Shown one piece after another: positions 1-5,110 of a DNA stretch of 5,257 nucleotides. Position numbers and translations under genes: made by a program. The notes below the pieces were generated by a model. That model saw only the letters and a list, made by a program, of their open reading frames with translations. It did not search any database and had not been told where the DNA came from. Within the stretch, counting starts at the first letter, position 1; each line of letters starts with the position of its first letter. Source of the stretch: Actinomycetota bacterium (GTDB lineage Bacteria; Actinomycetota; Thermoleophilia; Solirubrobacterales; Solirubrobacteraceae); the NCBI GenBank assembly GCA_009699615.1, contig WLNV01000133.1, positions 1 through 5,257 on the forward strand, read 5' to 3'.

Positions 1-1259
1 CCGTGGTCGCGCGTCCAGACGCTCGAAGCGAGCCCGTACTTGACGCCGTTTGCCCAAGCCAGCGCTTCCGCTTCATCGCTGAACTGCTGGACGGTGACAA
101 CCGGACCGAAGATCTCGTTCTGGATCATCTCGTCGTCTTGCTTGAGGTCTGCAACAACGGTCGGCTCGAACCAGAAGCCGCCGCCATTCTCCGGTGCCTT
201 GCCGCCGGAAGCGATGCGGGCGTGCGACGGTGCGCGTTCGATGAAGCCACTGACGCGATCAAGCTGCGCCTGGCTGATTACCGGACCCATGTAGGTGTTG
301 TCGTCGAGCGGATCGCCGTAGACGGTTCCCTTCGCTGCCTCGGCGAGTGCGTCAACGAGATCGCCGTAGAGGCCGGGGGCGGCAATCACGCGCGTTGACG
401 CCGTGCAATCCTGCCCAGCGTTGTAGTAGCCGGCGCCGGCGATTCCCTCTGCCGCTGCTTCGAGATCGGCATCGTCGAAGACAATTACAGGTGCCTTGCC
501 ACCAAGCTCAAGGTGGACGCGCTTGAGCGTGTCAGCGGCGGCCGCCGCGACGGCCTTGCCTGCGCGGACGCTACCGGTCAGCGAGACCATGCTGATCCCC
601 TCGTTGCGAACGATCTGCTCGCCGGTCTCGCCGGCGCCCAGAACGACGTTGAAGGCACCTTCGGGAAGGTGCTTCTGCATCATCTCGGCGAGCCAGAGTG
701 TTGACATCGGTGTGTTCTCCGACGGCTTCAGCACGATCGTGTTGCCAGCGGCGAGCGCAGGCGCGAACTTCCAGACGGCCATCATGAAGGGGTAGTTCCA
801 AGGAGTGATCTGACCGATGACGCCGATCGGCTCGCGGCGGATCGATGATGTGTGGCCAGCCATATATTCAGCCGTCGCCCGTCCTTCGAGCATCCGCGCT
901 GCCGCGGCAAAGAAGCGAATCTGATCGGCGGCCGGCGGAATCTCCTCGCTGATTGTCAGTGCCAGTGGCTTACCGGTGTTGAGCGACTCGATCTTCGACA
1001 GCTCTTCGCCGCGCTCCTCCAGTTCGTTGGCAATGTTGAGCAGCGCCATGCTGCGCTCTGAAGGCGTTGCGTCGCGCCACTCGGGGAAGGCCGCGGTTGC
1101 GGCATCGACGGCGGCCTGAACATCGGCGGCGCTGGAGATGCCCATCTCTGCGATTACTTCCCCGGTTGCGGCGTTACGAACCTCGTGGACGCCTTCTCCT
1201 GTCGTCGGGACGGACTTGCCGCCGATGAAGTTTTCGAGCTTTACGGTCTTGGTTGACAT
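1..1259 (-). CDS. patD: Gamma-aminobutyraldehyde dehydrogenase-like NAD-dependent aldehyde dehydrogenase (3' end cut by window edge)
   Basis: Oxidises an aminoaldehyde to the acid with NAD; the PatD family converts 4-aminobutanal from putrescine breakdown to GABA in the cytosol. I translated the minus strand from the ATG at 1259; 419 residues are visible and the frame is still open at base 1, so roughly the last 50-80 residues are missing. Seen: PWNYP at 153-157 (oxyanion-hole Asn155), KPSENTP from Lys178, SLTGS at 226-230 (cofactor loop), LELGGKAP with general-base Glu251, GQDC with nucleophile Cys285, and EIFGPVV at 382-388. The stretch EIPPAADQIRFFA, the GHTSSIRREPIGV segment and GYYNAGQDCTAS resemble E. 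coli PatD (YdcW) as I recall it, which favours this subgroup over betaine-aldehyde or general dehydrogenases. The start has an AGGAG 7 nt upstream. It is divergent from the SCP2 gene. Aldehyde dehydrogenase is near certain; the exact substrate is family inference. Confidence 0.93.
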   Translation of the reverse strand, partial: MSTKTVKLENFIGGKSVPTTGEGVHEVRNAATGEVIAEMGISSAADVQAAVDAATAAFPEWRDATPSERSMALLNIANELEERGEELSKIESLNTGKPLALTISEEIPPAADQIRFFAAAARMLEGRATAEYMAGHTSSIRREPIGVIGQITPWNYPFMMAVWKFAPALAAGNTIVLKPSENTPMSTLWLAEMMQKHLPEGAFNVVLGAGETGEQIVRNEGISMVSLTGSVRAGKAVAAAAADTLKRVHLELGGKAPVIVFDDADLEAAAEGIAGAGYYNAGQDCTASTRVIAAPGLYGDLVDALAEAAKGTVYGDPLDDNTYMGPVISQAQLDRVSGFIERAPSHARIASGGKAPENGGGFWFEPTVVADLKQDDEMIQNEIFGPVVTVQQFSDEAEALAWANGVKYGLASSVWTRDH

Positions 1260-1362
1260 CGTATTTCTCCTACTCGCGGGGACTTGCCAAACCTACCAAG
1301 CGGCGGCTCTCGCTGCTGGCGGGGCGGCAGCACGGAGGCGCTGTGACTACTCTGAGAGCTTC
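1260..1362. promoter_or_regulatory. Divergent promoter region between aldehyde dehydrogenase and SCP2 gene
   Basis: This 103-bp gap separates two genes that start back-to-back, so it must hold both promoters. Minus strand: candidate -10 TAGGTT at 1295-1290. Plus strand: candidate -10 TACTCT at 1348-1353, which would put transcription start within a few bases of the GTG at 1363, close to leaderless. A GGAGG at 1334-1338 is well spaced for a GTG at 1343, but that GTG is out of frame with the SCP2 domain. No operator-like palindrome stands out. Confidence 0.45.
1267..1271 (-). promoter_or_regulatory. Shine-Dalgarno site of the aldehyde dehydrogenase
   Basis: Minus strand AGGAG lies 7 nt before the ATG at 1259. 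It is the clearest ribosome binding site in the window and fixes that start. A TANNNT hexamer (TAGGTT, minus 1295-1290) a little further upstream could be its -10 element, giving a leader of about two dozen bases; no good -35 is visible. Confidence 0.7.
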
Positions 1363-1863
1363 GTGGCCCACTTTTCATCCGCAGACGAGATCTACGCTTC
1401 GCTCGGCGCCTGCCTCAAGGCGGCCGCCACCGACCCCGATAATGCGCGCGAGTTCCAGCGCGTGGGGACGATCGTGCGGCTTGAGACGGTCGCGCCCAAG
1501 GCGCAGATCACGATGAAGCTTGAAGCCGACCAGCCGGTTGAGGTTGAGTTCGGCGAAAGCAAGCTCCGTCCGGCGGCGATTCTGGCGATGCCGGGCGACA
1601 CCGCTCAGGGCTTCTGGCTTGGCGAGATCAACATCATCACGGCGCTGGCGCAGAGCAAGATGAAGGCTCAGGGGCCAGTTGCAGTGATCCTCAAGCTTGT
1701 GCCTCTGGTGAACGTCGTAGCTCCGCTCTACCGACTTCAGCAGGAGGGTGGGGGCGTCCCCGAACCGGCAGCCATTGACGATGGCGCAGGCGAAGCTGAG
1801 GGCGCATCCGACGACGAGGCTGCGGTCGACGAAGCGCCCGCTGAAGAAGCGCCTCAGTCGTAA
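1363..1863 (+). CDS. SCP2 sterol-binding domain protein with acidic C-terminal tail
   Basis: A stand-alone SCP2-type domain, a fold with a hydrophobic tunnel that binds sterols, fatty acyl chains or other lipids; the bacterial ligands are mostly unknown. With the GTG start at 1363 the protein is 166 residues. It begins AHFSSADEIYASLG, as small bacterial SCP2 proteins do, then an amphipathic helix (10-23), beta strands around 36-64 (VGTIVRL, ITMKLE, VEVEFG), AAILAMPGDTAQGFWLGEIN (71-90) and the characteristic MKAQGPVAVILKLVPLV end (100-116). Residues 137-166 form a low-complexity Glu/Asp/Ala tail outside the domain. The frame is open upstream to 1138, but that part lies on the dehydrogenase coding strand and has no SCP2 similarity. 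A weak GAGAG ends 4 nt before the GTG. The stop overlaps the convergent Nudix gene. No signal peptide, so cytosolic. Confidence 0.85.
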   Translation: MAHFSSADEIYASLGACLKAAATDPDNAREFQRVGTIVRLETVAPKAQITMKLEADQPVEVEFGESKLRPAAILAMPGDTAQGFWLGEINIITALAQSKMKAQGPVAVILKLVPLVNVVAPLYRLQQEGGGVPEPAAIDDGAGEAEGASDDEAAVDEAPAEEAPQS

Positions 1864-2483
1864 CCGGGTTCGCCCGGCAGCAACACCCGCGCCACTTCAC
1901 CTTCCATCAGGATCCGCGGTTCGACCGGCTCCACCTTCTGCTGCGCTGCGTGCTCGATCAGGGCATCGGCGCTGTTGAACCTGGCGAACTGTTCGAGGTG
2001 CTTGATAGTTGGGAAGACGAGCGGGAGCTCTTCGCGCCCGTAGGCGTCGAGCGCGCCCTGTGGCGTGTGCCAGAGATGGTCGACGATCTCGCTGCCGTCA
2101 ACCACGGGCGTTGCGCCCTCCGGCGCGGCGGCCAGGAAGAAGTGGGTGTCAAACCGGATCTGCACGGCTGCCGGCGTGATCCAGCGTGAGAACTTGACCA
2201 GCTCGGCGGGCGCGATCCCCCCAACCGAGGCCTCTTCGTCGAGCTCGCGCACGGCCGCCAAGCGGTGCGCCTCGTCGCCTTCGCCCTCATGGGCATCGAC
2301 CGCGCCACCGGGGAATACCCAGAAGCCACCCATGAAGCGGGCATCGGGCGTGCGCTGAACAAGCAGCAACTCGAGCGCTTCGGAGCCGCCGCGCAGAAGA
2401 ATCACGGAGGCCGCTTGGCGCGGAACGGTCGCTTCGCCCGACTCGTTCAGTTCCTCACCCGGCGCTGGCTTCTTGAACTCCAC
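1854..2483 (-). CDS. NUDT19-like Nudix hydrolase
   Basis: Nudix enzymes split a nucleoside diphosphate linked to another group, using Mg; the NUDT19 branch acts on CoA and acyl-CoA. From the GTG at 2483 there are 209 residues. Seen: ASVILLRGG first strand (25-33), LLLVQRTPDARFMGGFWVFPGGAVD (39-63), then a Nudix helix with RELDEEASV (78-86), whose Arg and Glu residues are the metal ligands. Relative to the consensus box, extra residues sit between the GG and the helix, and the Gly near the end is Ser; the inserted type plus RFDTHFFLAAAP is what I associate with NUDT19-like proteins. Start choice: the GTG has a leaderless-style -10 (TACGCT) 6 nt upstream. The alternative ATG at 2540 adds 19 residues (228 total), has no ribosome site and would overlap the rubredoxin ATG. 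Convergent with SCP2, 10-bp overlap. Nudix is certain, substrate is inference. Confidence 0.9.
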   Translation of the reverse strand: MEFKKPAPGEELNESGEATVPRQAASVILLRGGSEALELLLVQRTPDARFMGGFWVFPGGAVDAHEGEGDEAHRLAAVRELDEEASVGGIAPAELVKFSRWITPAAVQIRFDTHFFLAAAPEGATPVVDGSEIVDHLWHTPQGALDAYGREELPLVFPTIKHLEQFARFNSADALIEHAAQQKVEPVEPRILMEGEVARVLLPGEPGYD

Positions 2484-2489
2484 GGCTGA

Positions 2490-2495
2490 AGCGTA
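2490..2495 (-). promoter_or_regulatory. Candidate -10 element for leaderless Nudix transcript
   Basis: Minus strand TACGCT, then the 6-nt spacer TCAGCC, then GTG at 2483. This is the spacing expected when transcription starts on the first base of the start codon, as is common in actinobacteria. No recognisable -35 is present. Confidence 0.45.
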
Positions 2496-2496
2496 A

Positions 2497-2508
2497 CGGG
2501 CGCGCCCG
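2497..2508. repeat. 12-bp perfect palindrome between the two divergent start sites
   Basis: CGGGCGCGCCCG reads the same on both strands. It sits between the candidate -10 elements of the Nudix gene and rubredoxin, where a dimeric repressor would block both. It is followed by three copies of GCGCT in 2509-2526. In GC-rich DNA short GC palindromes are frequent, so an operator role is only a suggestion. Confidence 0.4.
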
Positions 2509-2525
2509 GCGCTGCTGCGCTGCGC

Positions 2526-2531
2526 TACCGT
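2526..2531 (+). promoter_or_regulatory. Candidate -10 element for leaderless rubredoxin transcript
   Basis: Plus strand TACCGT, then the 7-nt spacer TTCAGCC, then ATG at 2539. No Shine-Dalgarno site precedes the ATG, so a leaderless start fits. The element is almost a copy of the one facing the Nudix gene on the other strand. Confidence 0.45.
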
Positions 2532-2538
2532 TTCAGCC

Positions 2539-2721
2539 ATGACTGACAGCGCAGCAGTGAAACAGTGGATCTGCGAGTCGTGCGGATACATCTACGACCC
2601 GGCAGAGGGCGACCCTGACGGTGGCATCCCTGCGGGAATGCAGTTCGAGGAGATCCCCGACACTTGGTACTGCCCTGTCTGCGGCGCGCGCAAGAAGGAC
2701 TTCGTCGAATACATCGTCTGA
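2539..2721 (+). CDS. Rubredoxin
   Basis: Small cytosolic electron carrier with one Fe bound by four cysteines; rubredoxins pass electrons to partners such as alkane hydroxylases, oxygen or peroxide reductases, or other oxidoreductases. The 60-residue protein has the two canonical knuckles, CESCGY (Cys12, Cys15) and CPVCGA (Cys45, Cys48), the YDPAEGDPDGGIPAG loop (19-33) and FEEIPDTW (36-43) with the conserved aromatic core. Length is typical. The ATG at 2539 has a leaderless-type -10 upstream. A GTG at 2557 would give a 54-residue protein starting KQWICESCGY, which is also a usual rubredoxin N-terminus, so the first six residues are uncertain. It is divergent from the Nudix gene and overlaps or abuts the membrane/spermidine-synthase-like gene, so the two are probably co-transcribed. 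The partner protein is not visible here. Confidence 0.95.
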   Translation: MTDSAAVKQWICESCGYIYDPAEGDPDGGIPAGMQFEEIPDTWYCPVCGARKKDFVEYIV

Positions 2722-4205
2722 CCGTTGCGATCGTCGCCGTAGTTGGCGCCGCATCGCTTGGAGCGGAGATTGCTGCGGCGCGCCTGTTGGCACCATGGTT
2801 TGGTGCCTCAACGATCGTCTGGGCAAACACGATCGCGACCGTTCTCGTTGCCCTGAGCATTGGCTACTGGTACGGCGGCAGGCTCGCCGATCGCGATCCA
2901 ACCGTCGCCGGACTCTCGCGCCTCGTGATGATCGCGGCGGCATTGCTGGCGCTAGTGCCGTTCATCGCAGGACCGTTCCTCAGTGTCTCCGTCAAGGCGC
3001 TCGACCAGGTCGAGGCCGGGGCGTTCGTCGGCTCTTTGATCGCCGTGATGGTGCTGATCGCCTTCCCCGTGATGGTTCTGGGTGCGGTCGCGCCCTACGC
3101 CGTGCGGCTGAGCGTCAAGACGGCAGATGAGGCCGGCAACGTCGCCGGGCGGCTCTACGCGATCTCAACTGTCGGCAGCTTGGTCGGCGTCTTCCTCAGC
3201 GCGCTGCTGCTGGTGCCGCTGCTCGGAACGCGCCGCACTTTCATCGTCTTTGCGCTCTCGCTGGCGCTCGTCGCTCTACCCGCGCTCAGCTGGCGCTGGC
3301 TTGCGTTGCCGTTGCTGATCATCGTCGCGCTGTTCGCGCCGGTCGGCACGATTAAGAGCGCCGACGCGTCGACGGTTGTCTGGGAGAGCGAGACCGAATA
3401 CCAGTACGCGCGAGTGGTTCAGTTCAGCGACGGTGAGCGATGGCTGGAGCTGAACGAAGGGCAGGCCGTCCACTCCGTCTACCGGCCCGGCAGCTGGCTC
3501 ACAAACAACTACTGGGACGAGGCTCTGGTACTTCCTTGGGCTGCCAGGGATAGCGAGCCACGCTCGCTGGCGGTACTTGGCAACGCAGGCGGCACCGTCG
3601 CCCGCGCTTACGGCCACTTCTACCCTGATGCCCGCGTCGACGGGGTTGAGATCGACGGCCAACTGAGCGAAGCCGGTCGACGCTACTTCGACCTTCGCGG
3701 CCCAAACCTCCACCTCCACACAGCCGACGCGCGCCCCTTTTTGCGCCGCAGTGATCGCAAGTGGGACGCGATCCTCGTTGACGCATACCGCCAGCCGTAC
3801 ATCCCGTTCTACATGACGACGACGGAGTTCTTCTCGTCGGTTGCTGAGCATCTAAACCCGGGCGGCGTGGTGATGGTCAACGTCGGCCACCCGGAGGGCA
3901 GTGCCGAGCTCGAGGCTTCGCTGGCGGCGACGATGAAGACGCACTTCAAGACCGTTCTGCGGGATCCAAGCCAGCGCGTCAGCACGATCCTGCTCGGCGC
4001 AAACGGACCGGCATCGGCGCAGCAGCTAGCCGCCAGCGCCAACTCGGCCGCTATGCCAGCGGCGCTGCGGCCGGTCGCTCGTGAAGCCGCGCAGCGCCTC
4101 AGCCCGCCGCTACCGGGCGGCGACGTCTACACCGACGACCTGGCACCGGTCGAGTGGTTGATCGACGGTTCAATCCTCAAAGTCGCCGCCCAAGGCCAGC
4201 GCTAA
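2664..4205 (+). CDS. Membrane-anchored spermidine-synthase-like protein (fused transmembrane and methyltransferase-fold domains)
   Basis: The N-terminal half is hydrophobic with about seven membrane helices (roughly 21-40, 48-68, 86-110, 120-145, 164-186, 190-208, 210-228). It carries the GASTIVWANT and YAISTVGSLVGVFLSA segments typical of fused spermidine synthases. The second half (about 238-448) is a Rossmann methyltransferase-like domain in the cytosol: LGNAGG (305-310) as glycine loop, VEID (328-331) as acidic site after strand 2, TADAR (353-357), VDAY (372-375), and TDDLAPVEWL (490-499) near the end. The family binds decarboxylated or ordinary S-adenosylmethionine. The aspartate-rich catalytic motif of true spermidine synthases is reduced to DAY here, so spermidine production is doubtful and the reaction is unknown. 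Start unclear: TTG 2664 is the only standard start before helix 1 but overlaps rubredoxin by 58 bases; similarity begins near codon 19, where a CTG overlaps the rubredoxin TGA. Confidence 0.88.
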   Translation: MVLPCLRRAQEGLRRIHRLTVAIVAVVGAASLGAEIAAARLLAPWFGASTIVWANTIATVLVALSIGYWYGGRLADRDPTVAGLSRLVMIAAALLALVPFIAGPFLSVSVKALDQVEAGAFVGSLIAVMVLIAFPVMVLGAVAPYAVRLSVKTADEAGNVAGRLYAISTVGSLVGVFLSALLLVPLLGTRRTFIVFALSLALVALPALSWRWLALPLLIIVALFAPVGTIKSADASTVVWESETEYQYARVVQFSDGERWLELNEGQAVHSVYRPGSWLTNNYWDEALVLPWAARDSEPRSLAVLGNAGGTVARAYGHFYPDARVDGVEIDGQLSEAGRRYFDLRGPNLHLHTADARPFLRRSDRKWDAILVDAYRQPYIPFYMTTTEFFSSVAEHLNPGGVVMVNVGHPEGSAELEASLAATMKTHFKTVLRDPSQRVSTILLGANGPASAQQLAASANSAAMPAALRPVAREAAQRLSPPLPGGDVYTDDLAPVEWLIDGSILKVAAQGQR

Positions 4206-4238
4206 GCAGAACAGAGCGCAATCTGGTCTGATTGAGCG

Positions 4239-4526
4239 ATGTTCGTGATCTTTGGGAACTACACAGCGCCGATCGAAGAGGTTGACTCGCACCGCGAAGA
4301 GCACCTCAAGTTCATCGGCGGGCTCGTCGCTTCCGGCAACCTTGTCGCTAGCGGCCGACGCGCCGAAGGAGATGGCTCGGCGCTTGTGCTCAGCGCTGGC
4401 AGCCGCGAGGAGGCGCTCGCACTCTTTAGTGAGGACCCTTACCTGCTGGCCGGCGTCGTCGAGTACGAGCTTGCCGCTGAATTCAAGCCCGGCGCCGTAG
4501 CGCCGGGCCTTGAATCGTTCTCCTAG
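4239..4526 (+). CDS. YciI-family protein (YCII-related domain)
   Basis: A 95-residue single-domain protein of the YciI/DGPF-like ferredoxin fold. Seen: MFVIFGNYT first strand, HREEHLKFIGGLVASGNLVASG (18-39) with candidate active-site His22, ALVLSAGSREEALALFSEDPY (48-68) with Asp66 of the DP motif, and a last strand VVEYELAAEFKPG. The His and Asp pair is the conserved feature of the family. A few members act in dehalogenation or lactone chemistry, but most, including E. coli YciI, lack a known substrate, so no specific activity is claimed. It follows the membrane protein by 33 nt and is likely its operon partner. The ATG has only a weak TTGAG nearby. A 5-bp hairpin (CAATC, 6-nt loop, GATTG; 4219-4234) lies just before the start. 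The final codons contain a strong terminator-like hairpin. Cytosolic; no signal peptide. Confidence 0.87.
   Translation: MFVIFGNYTAPIEEVDSHREEHLKFIGGLVASGNLVASGRRAEGDGSALVLSAGSREEALALFSEDPYLLAGVVEYELAAEFKPGAVAPGLESFS
4481..4515 (+). terminator. Strong stem-loop inside the 3' end of the YciI-like gene, possible terminator
   Basis: ATTCAAGCCCGGCGC (4481-4495), loop CGTA, then GCGCCGGGCCTTGAAT (4500-4515): 15 base pairs with a single bulged C. It lies 9-43 bases before the end of the coding region. The following bases (CGTTCTCCT) are T-rich only in part, so it is an imperfect intrinsic terminator. The facing gene ends 47 bases further on, so one structure could separate the two convergent transcripts. 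Confidence 0.55.
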
Positions 4527-4561
4527 AGCACTGGAATTCGCCTAGCGCTCTGCCACGTAGA

Positions 4562-4978
4562 TCAGTTGGTCTTCGTCAGCTCCCATGTTCCATCGGCATA
4601 GGTCAGGGTGAACGGTGAAACGCCAGCTGCCTCAACTTGGGCGGCAGAAGGGGTCGCCGTGTCGCCGTTAACTGTGAACGTGAACTTCGCTTCCTTGGCG
4701 CTCAACTTCCGCAGCACTGCCTCGGCCTCGGCTGATGTGGTGCCTCCAATAGCCGCCTTGCATTCCGCCGCGGTCATTGCTTCGGCCATGAAACGGCAGG
4801 CGACTGTCGTGTCGCCCTCTACAAGCGCATCTTGGTAGGCCTGCCAGACCAGCGAAGCGCCCTCGGCATTGTGGACCACGTTTGCTGGCGTCACTGCCGT
4901 CGTCGTGCTTGCTGCGGTCGTGGTCGAGTCGCTTGAGCCGCAGGCAACGAGGCCTCCAGCGAGCGCTCCAACTGCCAC
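4562..4978 (-). CDS. Small secreted lipoprotein of unknown function
   Basis: From the GTG at 4978 the protein is 138 residues. A short hydrophobic stretch leads to the lipobox LVAC (10-13), so Cys13 would be lipidated and the mature protein tethered outside the cytoplasmic membrane. After it comes a Ser/Thr/Ala linker (14-32), then a folded part: a helix LVWQAYQDALVEGDTTVACRFM (43-64), AECKAAIGG (71-79), and strands AKFTFTVNG and FTLTYADGTWELT near the end. Helix-then-sheet order and the ALVEGD pattern recall NTF2-like/DUF4878-type lipoproteins, but I cannot assign a family. Cys61 and Cys73 could form a disulfide. The signal peptide lacks the usual positive residues at this GTG, and the frame has no other standard start before a TAG upstream; the true start may be elsewhere or the frame broken. 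It is convergent with the YciI-like gene and downstream of kup. Confidence 0.72.
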   Translation of the reverse strand: MAVGALAGGLVACGSSDSTTTAASTTTAVTPANVVHNAEGASLVWQAYQDALVEGDTTVACRFMAEAMTAAECKAAIGGTTSAEAEAVLRKLSAKEAKFTFTVNGDTATPSAAQVEAAGVSPFTLTYADGTWELTKTN

Positions 4979-5023
4979 AGCCGCGCAAGCCCATCGTGAT
5001 GTTGGTGAGATAACTGCCTCTCG

Positions 5024-5043
5024 AGGCGACCCATTCGTCGCCT
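5024..5043 (-). repeat. 7-bp inverted repeat in the leader of the lipoprotein gene
   Basis: AGGCGAC, 6-nt loop, GTCGCCT. It lies between the kup stop and the lipoprotein start, next to the candidate ribosome site GAGAGG (minus 5022-5017). A second, overlapping small hairpin (GCCT, CGAG, AGGC) could hide that site. A candidate -10 TAGCTT is at minus 5065-5060. The region 4979-5110 holds no other gene. Confidence 0.35.
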
Positions 5044-5110
5044 ATCGGAATGTCAGTAGAAGCTACCCGGCAGAACGGCGACAGCCAGAGCCCGCGCCAG
5101 AGTCGCTGAG

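Noticed and set aside
3..795. Plus-strand open frames of 131, 84 and 99 residues
   Set aside because: They lie entirely opposite the aldehyde dehydrogenase, whose minus-strand translation shows all catalytic motifs. They have no recognisable domain and arise from GC-rich codon bias.
1138..1362. 75-residue N-terminal extension of the SCP2 protein from 1138
   Set aside because: About half of it lies antisense to the dehydrogenase N-terminus, and SCP2 similarity begins only after the GTG at 1363.
2621..3130. Plus-strand frame of 169 residues, very Arg-rich
   Set aside because: A shadow of rubredoxin and the membrane protein in another frame; composition is typical of out-of-frame GC-rich DNA.
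3276..3851. Minus-strand frame of 191 residues
   Set aside because: It is antisense to the conserved membrane and methyltransferase-fold parts of the spermidine-synthase-like gene and contains no known motif.
4525..4551. Short inverted repeat AGAGC ... GCTCT between the YciI-like and lipoprotein genes
   Set aside because: Only five pairs with a 17-base loop and no T-run; the hairpin just upstream is far stronger.
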